Assembly: GCA_015039315.1 (NCBI GenBank)
Contig: WIDE01000170.1
Coordinates: 1 to 29,610 of the forward strand
Source of the DNA: Clavulina sp. PMI_390
Lineage: Eukaryota; Basidiomycota; Agaricomycetes; Cantharellales; Hydnaceae
Direction: 5' to 3'
DNA length: 29,610 bases
Shown: piece by piece, positions 9,621 through 22,564 of the stretch
Layout of the letters: every line of letters begins with the position of its first letter
How positions within the stretch are numbered: the stretch's first letter is position 1
Notes under the pieces: generated by a model
What the model saw: only the letters and a program-made list of their open reading frames with translations
Told to the model about the DNA's origin: nothing
Databases searched by the model: none
Position numbers and translations under genes: made by a program

Positions 9621-12456
9621 GGAGGCGAGAGGTAGAGATTTTCGAAACGCGCTGCAGGCGCCCCCAATAGAGATTATCCACACTAATCAGCCGTTTTGAG
9701 GGGTCTAGATGTCCAGTTAGGCGGGTTGACGTGGTTACAGTTAAGAGGTCCGATTGGATAGTGGGAAAGGGAGTGGGTGGTTCAGGGTATCCCACAACAT
9801 ATGCCGCTATGCCTCTTGCTGGGCCTGTCGAAAGGCCCATTGATTAGTGTCAATTCAAGCATTTGAGTACTTCCACCTGCGTGGGGGCGATGTTGAATAC
9901 CCCCAACCCCTTATTCGTCCAACGCTTTCGGTTTTCTCGTCTCTTGAGTCAAAATTCAACGTATGAACCGGAAGTTCCTGCAATCTGGACGGATTCATTA
10001 TCCCATAAACGCATAGGTTTGGGTAGTGAAGGCTGCTGATACGCGAGCATACCTCCTCTCAGGATGGTTACCGGGATTATTTGTGAATGGGAGTGAGTGT
10101 TAGATCTTGACTTCTGATTGGCTGGGTAAGTATGTATCTCGCCATGGGAAAACTGGGAACTTAACAGGTAGGACCATCTTGTCGTTTCTCATGCATTATC
10201 CACGTACAGGGACGGAGGATTTGGTGCTAGGACATATGCGAGCGTGGGTAGCTAGTTATCGTGCTCATGGCGGCATTATATCAATGGCTGCAGGCGTGTT
10301 GGGGTCGGAGCAATGGTGTGAGTCAGGGATCTGGCACAAACAAGCATTCAGTGGCCTCGGGGAATCGGAGCAGAGGCATAAAATCACAATCAAATGCCAT
10401 CAAATAACCTTTGATGGGCGTGCTAATAACAGTCAAGTTGGCCAAATTGCCTTCGGTCCGTGCTTTGACGCGTAATCCTTGTCTGTCTAGGTCTCCTCAT
10501 ATGAGGTTGTCCAGTCGCTCACGCTTGGTTTATCATTCAAGGGAACATGAAGTCAGGACCCGCAGCATGAGATGCACGCTTGGGTCAATAGGATTGTCAC
10601 ATTTCGGTGGAATTATCATGTGCCCCCGAACGGGGCCTTTAGCTGGTTTTGGATAGAGCGAGTCCAATGTATTGTACATCGCGCCATACGCACAAGGCAT
10701 TCAGCACACGGTATGTATAATAGCTATGGCGCAACCTACCAGGGATAGTGAAGGCGCGAGACAAGGACGAGATGCCGTGTCAGAATTTTGCCCAGTGGAT
10801 GCAGGGGCTAAAACTGGTCCGAAGGAACACAATGAACGCAAAGGAGGATCCACATGAGAGAATGCGCGCCAGGTGACATGGTGTACTGATCGGGAGGACC
10901 CGTGGCCCAGACACTCGCTGAGGCCGGGTCAGAGCATCGTTATCGATGATGAAGGCAGATATTGATGATTTGACGAGAAGTGAAGCAATTGCCAAAGCAG
11001 TAACAAGTGATGGACCTCGGTAGCGGGCGCACAAAGAGCACCAGACCATTTGGAGACAGCGTCGGCAAGGGAGAATGAACCTGTTCTATAAAGATGACTG
11101 CGTATGAATGTGGTACTTTTTGAACTGGCGAGACAGAGCTGTTAGAGCAGTTAGAATATGCACAATACAGGCTGGAGCAAAAGAGTATGACTAACGCGGA
11201 GAGTTATCGCAACCTCGTGAGATGTTTCGCTGCAGTGGTTGCGATGGTGGTGTAGGATACTGGTGGGTCAGTGTGATGTGAGCGCTGGCTCCATAGTACG
11301 GCGTCAATCGTCTATAGGTTCCATTCCAAATGGACACGGCACCACGATAAAACGCTAAGCAAGGCTGCACGCAATTCGGTTCTCGTCGGCCTGGATTTGG
11401 CGCAAGCATACTAGGTGTAAGCTTGAACGGCGTGTTTAAGGGACAGATTTAAGTTAACGGTTGATCAAGTGGAATAAAGCAACATGCTCGACTTATGAAC
11501 TACACACCTTACGACGTGGTCGGTGCTGCCAAAGCTGTGATGCGTGCCAACAGGTCTTACGTGATGAAGATTGTGGATGAGGGGAGGCTCGAAGGAGCGT
11601 TGACAGGCGGTGCGAGGCGCCAAGATCATTGGAGGACCTTTGAGACTAGGTGGGACAGATGGTCAGGTGAGGGGCCCATGAAACAAGCTGTAAACGAGAC
11701 GCACCCAATCGCAGAACGGAAGGTGAGGAGTAGCGCCGAGAATAGTGATGACGGAGTCATGGAAATCCAGGCGCAATGGCACGATTCTGAACGGTCGGGA
11801 AAAAGGACGGGACTTCCATAATAGTAGGAGAGCTGTATTGAATAGATGCTTAAACGGTATCAAATATTTTCTTGGCCCGAGAACCGTTATCTTATGATGC
11901 GTCAGACCCATCAAATTGTGTTAGCAGTGAGCGGCAGGTCGTCGTCGCAACTTTTGTTGGTGTAGTGAGGGGTGCTAAAGAGGTATATTCGCGGAACCCA
12001 TATTCGAGGCACGATTGGGGCGTCGAGCAATGACGGACTTTCAGCGCTAAGTGGGTCAACCTCGCTGGGCGTGGCATGTCATGGGAGGAAAAGAACGCTG
12101 GAACATGGCTCGGTTTCGCCGGCGCCATCCGATTCCCCCTTTCACCGCTTCCCGCTCCGACCTAGGCATTTTTCACCAAACCTTCACCTTCAATGCTACC
12201 AAAAAAATTGATAGAGCCGATATTCGATATCTAGGTGGTGTATATGCCCCCTTCAAGGACAGTGATCCTGTTTTCAGCACACAATCATTGTGAAGCGATG
12301 GGTCTGCTTCGTTCATGACTTACGGGAGGAAGCTAGATCAACACAAACTGGGTATATTGGAAAGCTTGTGGAATTCACAACATCATATCATCAATCAGGT
12401 TCAGTTCAGAAAAATATCTGTCCCTTGCAACGCTCCGTCCCCTGTTCGGTTCCCAG
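9621..12456. other. 2.8-kb intergenic region between DUF6533 genes B and C
   Basis: The first few hundred bases hold the promoter of gene B, including the shared upstream segment near 9716-9739. The rest shows only short, mutually inconsistent open frames. The longest are plus-strand stretches at 10107-10475 (122 codons) and 11495-11821 (108 codons); neither has paralogue or intron support. I find no fragment of a fifth array gene by searching for the KPNPW or MFDTFF coding blocks. Confidence 0.4.
9716..9739 (-). promoter_or_regulatory. Upstream segment shared by array genes (copy in front of B)
   Basis: Near match to the segment in front of gene A, sharing the core acgtggttac, about 100-120 bp before the ATG of gene B. 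It sits at a similar distance from the start in both genes. Function is not known. Confidence 0.35.
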
Positions 12457-14584
12457 CTACAGCTCACGTCCTCTCGGTTCGCCTTGTTCCTCCTTCGAGT
12501 TAGCTTGTTGGGTAAGGCATTCAACGTCTGCCACCTTGCGTATCTCAGCTTCCCATCCCCTTGGTATCGACTCGTCTGATGGTATTGACAGCACCTCGAC
12601 TGTCGCTTCAGGATGTCGTGAGACTCGTTCGCTGATTTGAAAGAAGGTGTCAAACATCTCGATCTGACTTGCGCTAGACAATGTCGTCGAATCGCGTGGA
12701 TCCTCCACATCGCCATAGTGCTCATCAAAGGAGGGGCTCAGTGACCAAGGATTCGGCTTTGTGGAGTCCCGTGGGTCGGAAAGTGTCATAACGTCGCGAA
12801 TGTTGAGGAGTAGGCGAGCACAGCAGATCATGGAGATGGCAGAGACAAGGTTAAAGGTTATGTTCGTAAGGTGAGAGCTTCCCTCGCTTCCCTGGAATAA
12901 TCATAACATCAAGATTGGCTTTTTGAGATTAGGTTGTCCTATTGGGTACTCACATTCCCAATTATTGCCATTAATAGGCTGAGCAGTGAGGCTACTATAA
13001 AGAGCTTCTATTGAGGTGTTCAAGACAGTGTTATGAGAATGACATACTGCTGACAGCTGCACCAAGAGTGGTCAACAAATGAGACGTCTCCTCAACCATA
13101 AAGCTTCATAAAGGACAAACCTGTAAACTCAACAAAACCTTGAAGCTTTGGGTGAGTGCACTGTGGCCTGAACCGTGGTTAATGGGGTCTCACCATCCCG
13201 GAAGAGAACGTATAGTACACGATGGCTCCTTCCCCGTCTTGCATAGTCGATAAATTTCACCACCATGAAAACCAGAACCGCTACGCATATTGTTAAGAAC
13301 TCCGGTATGGCGAAATGATTGCGGCGATATAGTATGATCAAAGGCATGCTCACCGAGCTCAAATACCAGGATGGGGACGTACTTCTGCCACGGTGGGAGA
13401 TCGAAGATCACCATGCAGCCAGTGTATGGGGCGGGAAGAGGGTTCCATGGGATCGTTATGACGTTGGGGTGCCAAACTGTGGCAACAACGCCCTGCTGAG
13501 CAAGCGAACCCAGCTGCCCAGCAAGTTGACACTGTCGTCAGCTTATACTGCCGAGCATCCAAAATGGTTTCACTAACAATGTTGAGGCTCATGAGAAGCC
13601 GAAAGATACCATTCCTGCACTCCCATAAGGCATACGTTCGTAGTACGAGAACGGCTGGCAAAACAAGTGTTCGGCGCAAAATGTGAGTGCGAAGTGTCAC
13701 CTTGTGTCAAAACGAGACTAACGGCTCACTTTGAACAATAAAGCTGCTGATGCCACTGAGAACTAGTATAGTGTATATCATCGGTTTGCACCTGATGGGT
13801 CCGATTTGTCATGATTGAGGTCTCAATGTGAGCCAAGCATTATTAGCTGGGCGAATCTTACAGTTCTGAACTGGCAGTGGTAGTTTGTGGTCGCAAGCTG
13901 ACTGAGCAGCGAGATGCTTGATGATTGACGCCATAGATCGACAAGTACTCCCGCTTACCGTAGAAATGTAACCTAACAAGACAATGTCAGACTTCAGATC
14001 CACTGTGAGGAGCCATGCAGTGAGCATACAGAAATGTGATGGCCCCGACGAATCTCCGTCAGGCGAACAGTTCAGCATCAAGGTAAATTGTTACTAAGCG
14101 GATCGATCGCTCACCTATTGGAGAAGTATAGATGCCATCCTACGGTCTTGCGGTCAGCAGCACACAAGCATTAGACGAGAGACTAGTTGCTTAAGTTGAA
14201 GACGAGCGGACCAATTTCTTCCCCCAGAAATGCTGAATCTAGTGGGTTGGCATTTTTGGAATGAGTGTGTGCGGTTCACGTCCAAATCAAGACAGTACCT
14301 CTAGGTCGATCGAGATGATCCAGTCCCAAATGAACCAAGTGGCAGTGGACACTGGAGCGCATGTATTCGCCGCACAAGAAGATGAGGAGAAAAGCACGTA
14401 CGCATATATGAGGTTGGTGAAAGAGGCAACTGACCAAGTATTAACTAGAATCGACGGAGCAGCTCGAGCTTGTGGGCACAGGAGCGCACTTCGACGCAAG
14501 AGTGTATCAAAGGTGACCTACATTAGAGTATTGGATGCCTGGAGCTGCAGCTACAATCGTGTACAGCGCGTCCTGGCTGCTCAT
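12457..14584 (-). CDS. DUF6533 multi-pass membrane protein, array gene C
   Basis: Sixteen exons on the minus strand: 14584-14522, 14444-14435, 14351-14299, 14238-14212, 14146-14115, 14053-14030, 13972-13959, 13901-13862, 13791-13730, 13654-13578, 13513-13354, 13280-13194, 13138-13121, 13056-13048, 12994-12954, 12891-12457. They join in frame to 383 aa. DUF6533 signatures are complete: WFIWDW, SIDLE, QHFWGKK and LYFSNR. Further kept motifs are Cys89, RTYALW, PYTGC (Cys167), LFRDG and ARLLLNIR. The tail keeps KPNPW, PSFDE and IEMFDTFF (here followed by Gln rather than Arg), then diverges from the other copies. Exon 6 could be misread as ending at a GC donor; the GT four bases earlier gives the conserved LLHFY junction instead. 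It is probably a membrane sensor-like protein of unknown ligand. Confidence 0.86.
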
Positions 14585-16205
14585 GGTGATGGAAGCGAGG
14601 ACGCTTGAGACAACCCAAATACTGAAGAAGGTTCCCACCTAAATGGAGATGCTTGGTTGCGCCGGACCCTTCAAAGGCCAAAAATGGGATGATTTTCCTT
14701 CTGCGGGCATGAGACGGAATTCCGGCGGGGCAGTCGACCTGGTTACCACCGGCTTGATCGCGGGGGATCAGGGGTTGGGCGAATCATTTGACATGCCACT
14801 CCTACCACGCACTGTGGCGATGCTCAATTCTTGGATAGCCATTCTCTTGCCTGCCAGCCAACACGATCTTTCATATCTTGCGGCTGCTGGCTGACATTCC
14901 GTCCTTTGAGATCCGTAATCACCCGAAACCATCCGTGAGGCTGCTCTTCTTCCACATCGGATCCAGATGATGAACCGATGTGAGAAGCACGAAAACGAAG
15001 GAAACTGGGGTAATCTAAGCATTTTGTAGGGTAAGACTAACAAAAGAGACAGATAATTGATATGCGTGCTGTTTTCTCCAAGCGCCACTGGAATATCATG
15101 AGTGCTATTCTAGGCAAAGAGGTATGGCGAATCTGGGGTCTTGATTGGCGATGCTTGCCCATCTCCTATCATGGGAGCACTAGAAGAGCTTAACCGAGGG
15201 AGATATAGCAACGGGTTACTCGCTCTCGCGTATCGACCAGAGGTTCGCCACGTGCTGGTGACATTTCAAGAGCCGCCAGAGGGAGCTTCATCGATTCTCA
15301 TGCTATAATTCCCCGCACCATGACCAAAGATTCGTGTTCGGACGCATTTGGTGCACGCCCAGTGACGTAATTCTCTCGCTCTGCCATCAACTGAAAAAAT
15401 TGCTATATAGTAGCACCTGGGGGAATGGGAGGATCCCGTCTACCCCGAATCTAAATCGGATGTTTTCATGCTACGCGCTTGGTGATGAGGGTCACCGAGC
15501 GGGGTCTGCGTGCCCTTTAGTCCGATCTGAACCGAATGAAACTCTCAATTAAGGCCGAATAACAGCAACCTCCTTTATATCCTTGCAGCTCTATGAATCG
15601 CAAGAGATCGGGTCCTGGTTCTTCGCGGACTTCATGCTGCAGTCGATTGAGGACGCACTGATCCAGAGGGACCCAAAATAGGAGTCAGGGCTCGATGTTA
15701 AGTCCTCAGTAGCCAGGCGTCCTACGCCGATTATTTTGGACTCCTGCATAAATTCAACGATTGGGGTTTGATCATACCATCGGAGCAGTTATGCCGAGGT
15801 GGAAAGGGAGGGTTAAACAAGCCCACTCCGTTCATTCGATGTTTGAACCGGTCCAGGCAATTGAGAGGCGCCACTGAGGTGAAGAAGATGGTTTATGAGC
15901 GAGTGATTAAGTTACCGTCGTCAGTATGGACAGCCTGAACAACGGTGGCCAAATGCACAGGATCACGCCAGATAGAAGATCCTTCTGCGAGGTCTCACAC
16001 GGAGATTCTGTTAGTCTCGATCCTAGCTCACGAATAAAATGCAGGAGCGACAACGCCCTATTCATGAGACGTTCTCACAAAATACCGAAATATATGGGTA
16101 TGGTGACAAAGCCGTGTATTTGGTAAACCTAGAAGACAATGATTGGTAATGTCAGATGGAGCCCAGCCCATTATCCTTGAAACATACGTACCCCTCGCAT
16201 CCTGT
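14585..16205. other. 1.6-kb intergenic region between DUF6533 genes C and D
   Basis: It holds the promoter of gene C, including a looser copy of the shared upstream segment at 14723-14747, and the 3' flank of gene D. Short frames such as 14643-14894 (plus) and 15926-16126 (plus) show no recognisable protein and no paralogue support. No RNA gene or clear mobile element was seen. Confidence 0.4.
14723..14747 (-). promoter_or_regulatory. Upstream segment shared by array genes (looser copy in front of C)
   Basis: The text ggcggggcagtcgacctggt resembles the segments in front of B and A and is followed by the same ttacc. It lies about 140-163 bp before the ATG of gene C. The match is partial, and I did not find a convincing copy in front of gene D. 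Confidence 0.25.
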
Positions 16206-18281
16206 TCAGGGAGGATATACGACCGGTTCCACGGCTGGTCTGTCTGAGTTAAGTCGCGAACTGAAGTCTTCACCAGCAGACTCTCCGAACGTCTCGCCGC
16301 CAGGTATGGTACGACTTGTATTATCTCTGGCCAATGAGGCGCCCACTAGCTCTTCGCCTCCGGACGCCGACTCGCTATTGCGGAAGAACGTATCAAACAT
16401 ATCAATGTGACTGGGGCCGGCGGTGGATACGAAAGCGTGCGAATCATGCACATCACCAAATCGCTCGTCAAACGAGGGGCTCAGAGACCAAGGATTGGGC
16501 TTGGTGGTGTCAAGTGGGTCGGAAAGTGCCATGACATCGCGGATGTTGAGCAGCAAGCGGGCACAGCAGACCGTGGATACGGCAGAGACAATGCTAAAAG
16601 TACTACTTGTAAGGTGAGAGCTTTGTTCGCTTCCCTTTGTGGTGAGGAGCGTCAGGATTCTGGTTCAATTGTATCGGGCGACTCATTTGCCACCTACATT
16701 TCCAATTATCGCAATTAGGAGGCTAAGCAAGGAGGAAACTACGTGGATCTTCCGCTCAAAACATAGAATGCGACAATTAAGGACAAGGAAAACTCACTGC
16801 TGACGGCTGTCCCGAATTGAACAGTGCAAATAGATGAGAAACATTGCTGGCCATAAAAGGGCCATGATGGACACACCAATAAATTCAATGAAACCTAGGG
16901 GTGCGTGAGCGGAAGCTAGTATATTCTGCAAGATGAAGCTTACCGTCTCGGAATAGCACATACAGCAAGCGATGACTTCTTCCCTCTCGTACATATTCGA
17001 CGAATTTCATGACCAGAAAGAATAAGACACCTAGTCACAACCGCATGTGAACATCCGATACGGTACAAAGCCATTATGCCTCACCGAGCTCAAACGCAAG
17101 AATAGGCACATATCTCTGCCATGGTGGTAGATGATACAGAACCACACAGCCGGTATAGGGTGCAGGAAGAGGATTCCATGCAACTTTCATGACATTCCCG
17201 TGCCAGATAATGGCAACAACGCCCTGCTGCGCAAGCGACCCCAGCTGCTCATAAAAGTGAGTATGCAGCGAATGGAGCCAAAGAGCCATACACTCACGAT
17301 ATTGAGGCTCATGAGAAACCAGAAGATACCTTTGTGGCAATTCCATAAAGCATATGTACGTAGCACGAGAACCGCTAGATGTGGTAATGGTTGCCGATGT
17401 GAGACGGGGGGAAACACTGACTAGAGATTGGCGGCTCACTCTGGACAATAAAGGTGCCGACACCGGTGAGGACTAGAATGGTATATATGATAGGTTTACA
17501 GCTACAAAGAGAAATGTCATATCGCGATGCCGAGGCAGTCTATCGACTATCAAGGCGGGAAGCTCACATTTCGGAGCTTGCAACAGTGTTCTGTACCCGC
17601 AAGGCGACTGAGTAGATTGAGAGGTGCGATCAAGAATGCCATACGATCATCAATAGGAGGGCGCTCACTGTAGAAGTGCAACCTAGAATGAAAGCATTTC
17701 AGATTTCAGTATCAGTCCGATATGTAGCTGAACAAACAGAAATGTGATTATCCCGACGATTCTGAGCCGCATGAGATTAACTTTTTGTCCGTTATCACTC
17801 ATACCAGGCATAAAGCTCACCGATTGGAGAAGTAAAGATACAACCCTACGGTCTCAAGGTCGATTTACGGATGAGCATGCGAACCAGTCAAGAGTGCGTG
17901 AGTTTGCAGGAAACGAACCGCTTTCTTCCCCCAGAAATGCTGAATCTACGAATGAATGCTCAGTGTGTATCATAGTCGCGCTTGAATTGATAGTTATGTG
18001 TGATACCTCCAAGTCAATCGAGACGATCCAGTCCCATATAAACCATGTGGCCATTGACACTACATAACAGTGACACATATGGAGACATGAGAATCCCCCA
18101 AGATGTGCAAAGAGAGTCAGCTTACCGAATATAAACTAGATTTTGGTTGGCGCAAGATGGTCCATGAGCCCAAGAGTATGGTAGACAGAGAAAATGAGGT
18201 GGATTTGCAGCGACGCACATTGGAGTCTCGGATGCCTGGAGCTGCAGCGATTATTGTTTTCAACATCGCCTCACCGCTCAT
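16206..18281 (-). CDS. DUF6533 multi-pass membrane protein, array gene D
   Basis: Sixteen exons on the minus strand: 18281-18219, 18135-18126, 18059-18007, 17945-17919, 17852-17821, 17761-17738, 17682-17669, 17607-17568, 17501-17440, 17374-17298, 17244-17085, 17030-16944, 16894-16877, 16806-16798, 16738-16698, 16634-16206. They join in frame to 381 aa. DUF6533 signatures are complete: WFIWDW, SIDLE, QHFWGKK and LYFSNR. Further motifs include EICKP (Cys89), RTYALW, PYTGC (Cys167), LFRDG and ARLLLNIR. The tail keeps KPNPW, PSFDE and an IDMFDTFF variant (Asp for Glu). It is the most upstream member of the array in transcription direction and is followed by C, B and A, all the same way round. No defect was found. 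Role unknown; likely a surface or endomembrane seven-helix protein. Confidence 0.86.
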
Positions 18282-21200
18282 GGTGGTAGAGGTAAAAGCT
18301 CCAAATTTCAGTGCAAACACTCTGGAGCTTCTTCCCTCCTTGATTCGTTTGCACTTGATGCGCTAAACGCTTGAGGGAGGACAAAATGGAGTTGAATTTC
18401 GTTCTTTGTATAGATTCAGGCTCAGTTGGTAGCTCTGATGGTGCTGCCGGCATTGATCGGGAACAAATAAGAGCTGTGGGCAAATCACACAGAATTTTTC
18501 CCACCGTGCGATGTGGCGATGCTAACCCGCTTCAAATCGTATAGAAACGAGAGATCAGCCAGAAATAGCTGTGGAAACCCTTTTGACTAAACTCCGATTG
18601 GGCCCTAAAATGAAGGTCAAAAGCCCCCAACTATTCCATTACCAGCGACAAGAATAGGCAAGCGGAGTATTTAATCTTGGCATCAATCTAAGGGCCATAT
18701 CTTATCGCAGGATAGATCGAGTTAAACCAAGCGAGCCATAGCAACTAGTTACATCGCCTCGGGCATCAGCGGAGGCCGTCATTACACACCTCCTTTTCAA
18801 TATTTGCACAATATGACTGCGGGCCCTGAGTCACTTGATCCTTTGCATTTTGGACGATCCCGTGTCTGGTTTTGGCAAGACGTAGGTGAAAAAAGATTCA
18901 TATGAATCGTCATCCATGCCACTTTGGCACGACAGAATCAAGGAGCCTTAGGGGCAACCAAATGATAACAGATTAGCCCTTGGTGATGGACTGTAGCGGG
19001 TCCAGTTAATCATTCGGCCGAACCAGGCAAGCACCAATCTCATACGTCATATCGTATCGGAGTACCTGGCTTTTCATGCTATCAAGGACACCTATGGGAT
19101 ATCAAATAGAGAGTCACCAGCCGCATTCAAGGATTTGATTCAGCCCCTGTCGGACGCAGGCACGATATACCCAAGGATGCCTGAGAGCTTTTTAGCTACG
19201 GTAGGACAAGACTCCAATCCCGAATAATGCTAGACACGAGTAAAATTACGCGAGTGCTCGAGTTCAAGGCGCTAAATAAGTATTGATGATGAGATTCAGG
19301 TCGGGTCTGAGCTTTGGCTGGACCTCAACAAGAACCCTGCTCGCCCGAAAACCATTGTCGACACAAACACGCACCTACGCGATCAAACTAGTCGATCCAA
19401 CAAGGTAGATCTTAGCTTAGATAGTATATTAGATGATAGAAGAGACCGGACCAGAAGCAGGCAATTGAGAGTGTGAGCCAAAGGCACAACCATCGTGGGG
19501 TGGGGACATGGAGCTACTAGTACCGGCGAGCTTGATTCAATGGTTCGCAGCCTCAAGATTGACACTAATCTAGCAGAATGGATCACTCCTTCAAATGCGA
19601 AGCTGCCGTCATGAGCTCAAGCGCTGCTGTAGGGCCTAGTGAGATCGGTTAGTAGAGATGCCTGACGAAGATAATTATATATTGCCATCCAGGTATCCAT
19701 AAGGAGTAAGGGGAGCATACGACGATGACGTACTTGTAAGGAAGAGTATCTTATAGTAATGGATAGATAAAGAAGGAGGGGGTCATTGAGATTGGGCCGT
19801 GGAATGATTATGGATTTGCTGCATAGAGCGAAGCTGTTGGCCAAGATCGAGGCCTCGTGTATATGGCGTTGACTAATCCCGCTCGTGAGATATCTTGATC
19901 CGAATTGGTCATATAGCTGCTGTAGCACCGGGGATACTGCAGTTCCCTGTAGTATTGTTACGAAACGACAAATCACGCGCTAGGGGCGCTGCGTCAGTCG
20001 TGAGTTCTTTACGGGATGAGGGGGATGGCATTGACAATAGCGGTGGTGACTGGGTTTCAGTAGAGTCATGGAAGACGAGGAGATATACTGCGGGACAAGA
20101 GCGCAAGGAGAGGGTATTAGGGGGGTTTTCTTGGCTTGCGAGATCAATGATGAGTGTTGGAGTGGCGGGAATGCCTCACGTGATTTCTCCGGCGTAACCC
20201 GGAATCATCCGCACGCTCAGCACTCCAATTTGCTCATCCCAACCAACGTTCACCACAGCCTGGAATTACAATATGTCAGGAAAGATGATAATTTATCAGG
20301 ATCAATGTGTTGTCTTCGCATATGTGCTACCCGTTGGGTGAGATTGAACCCGTAGGGCTCCAAATTAGACTTAGAGGGTATGCATCCTACATTAGGGGGC
20401 TATGGCCCGCAACGGATGAATTTAGTAACCATATGAGCCTACAATGCGCCAAATCCTCGCTACGTGCGCGAGTCTGCGAACCCAGCCTACCGCCTGTAGC
20501 TACGAGTACCAGCACCAGGTGCCAAGTGTTCTTGAAACGTCCAGCTTGGGGCCAACTATCTAATATCCATCAAAAAGGACAATTTCGGATGCGTATTTGT
20601 TCGAAAGGGGCCGAAAAGTGACGGGTGGGCAATACCTCACGCCCCTTGAGCTGCTCATCTCGATGAACCAGTTTCATGACAGTAGCTCCTACATTCTATT
20701 TGTCGTATCTCTTGCTCTCTATTTTGTCCCATGATGTAACATCTGAGAGATAGATGTTTGAATTGGCCGTCCTGGATACGTTCCAGCCGTCTATGCCTGG
20801 TCAACGCTTATTCGACATTGGTCATAACACTCATATGCTCACATCATGGGTCAAGCAATCGATAGCGCCCGTGTGGGTCGAGATGAGAGGCGTATCCTAG
20901 AGAGAAGGGGTTGAGTCTATAAATCTCAGATCACATAGTATGGATGTGCATCGCTCCAGATCCCGGCGCAAGATGATCCAGCGTATCGTCACGAATGAGT
21001 ATCATGTCGGAGACTGTGCGATATATCGATGAAGCAATTGCGCTGACATGTGGAGTGAGGTTCCGAGGCAATGGAGCCTGAGGGCTGGTGCGGATCCGAG
21101 AAGCTAAGGTGACGATGTGTGTAGGGACGAGGTGCCAGGAAGCTAAGAGCATCACCAAGAATGATGATTCGTGAGGACAAGCAAGCTTGACATCGGCTGA

Positions 21201-22564
21201 GAACACAATAGCTCCGGCTCTCCTGTAAGGAATGACCAGCGCACTAAGGCGAAAGCAGAGCTTGACGCAGGATAGTGATAGTGAAGCTGTGTAGGTATGA
21301 TTCCGATCATCTTTCGCTGAGATGAAGTGCGTGTATAGCTTGTCCAGGAATAGGGTGTGTTGAGATCCAGTCCACCACGTTGAAAACGTATTCGACCCCC
21401 ATCAGGGAATAGCGCGGTTGAGGGGTGAAGGCAAGCAGGTCCCTAGGAGCGTAGGGATGCACGAGAAGGGATCATGGATTCGCGTAGGATACTGAAGGGC
21501 TGGGGGGTGCCCATGTACATGTATCCCGGCCCCACATTACGGCACGAGGTAAAGTCAACGGTAGGCCAGTGACTGCCTTAGACCCCAAGGACAGCGATTC
21601 GAATCACGAATCCTTCCCCAGCGAGTCTACGCCTTACGCATCGAAACGCGAGCAAGGATCGACCAGAGTCTCCCAGGGGCCTGTAGGTGTGCATAGCGAC
21701 GAGACAAGCATATGATGAAGAGGCAAAGGGTATCTCAGGAGGGCCAGAGAGTAGTAACATGTTCTTGAGAGCTCAATAGACCAAGAGGAACTCAGATGAA
21801 AGGATTCAAGCGAGAGGGAGAGCGCCTCTCCGTCCACAGCTCGTGATAATGGTGGGAGGAAGAAAGGAGTGTGATCAGCTCTGGCATTATCTATCGCAGA
21901 GTTAGTTTTATGCACGAGCTTTATTTGGCCACCAGCTGTCAGACTGTTGATATCACATGGCAGATGGGGTGACGCATCAGACGCATGTGGACATGGATGG
22001 GAAGCAAGTAGATGGTATCGAGAATGTATGGTTAACCGAGTCATGTCATTGGTACTGCAGCTCAGTATGTACAATGTTACAACAGTTAGTTGAACAAATC
22101 GAGCAGTGGAACATGCTTATCAGTACCAAGAAATGTCAGCTATATTGAGTGGATCCCGGATACAAGTGAGTGTTGACTGGGCGAATCGAAGCTACATGTT
22201 TGGGAGGGTCCAGATACGTGGGAGGGTCGTACAACTACTAGCCAGCCTGTAGCGAGCGCTCAGTTGCCCATCAAGAAATGTATGAGATCCCAAGATCGCG
22301 GGGACTGAATCCCCGCAGAGAGTGAGATCGAGGAGCTTTTTGGCAATTTGAGCGCGAGCGATATCGAAGGCCTGACGAGCCGTGCGTAAGGAAAGCGACT
22401 CGGGAGGAGGAGCAATAGGATGCTTCGGACGAAGACGTGAGAGACGATGGGACATGGTAGAGGCTCCAAGCGAGGATGGAAGGAAACAAATCGACAATGT
22501 AGAGAGTTATAGTAGTGGGTGGGGGAGCAGTACGACGAATGCGAGAGAGCGCAACCTGCGAAAG

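Noticed and set aside
14026..14030. Possible non-canonical GC donor after exon 6 of gene C
   Set aside because: The GT at 14029-14028 is a normal donor and gives the same exon length and phase as in A, B and D.
14261..14608. 115-codon plus-strand frame across the 5' part of gene C
   Set aside because: It runs antisense across exons and introns 1-3 of gene C and has no counterpart in the other three paralogues.
21586..21610. gattcgaatc, resembling a tRNA T-loop
   Set aside because: The flanking bases do not form a T stem and no matching D arm, anticodon arm or acceptor stem is present.
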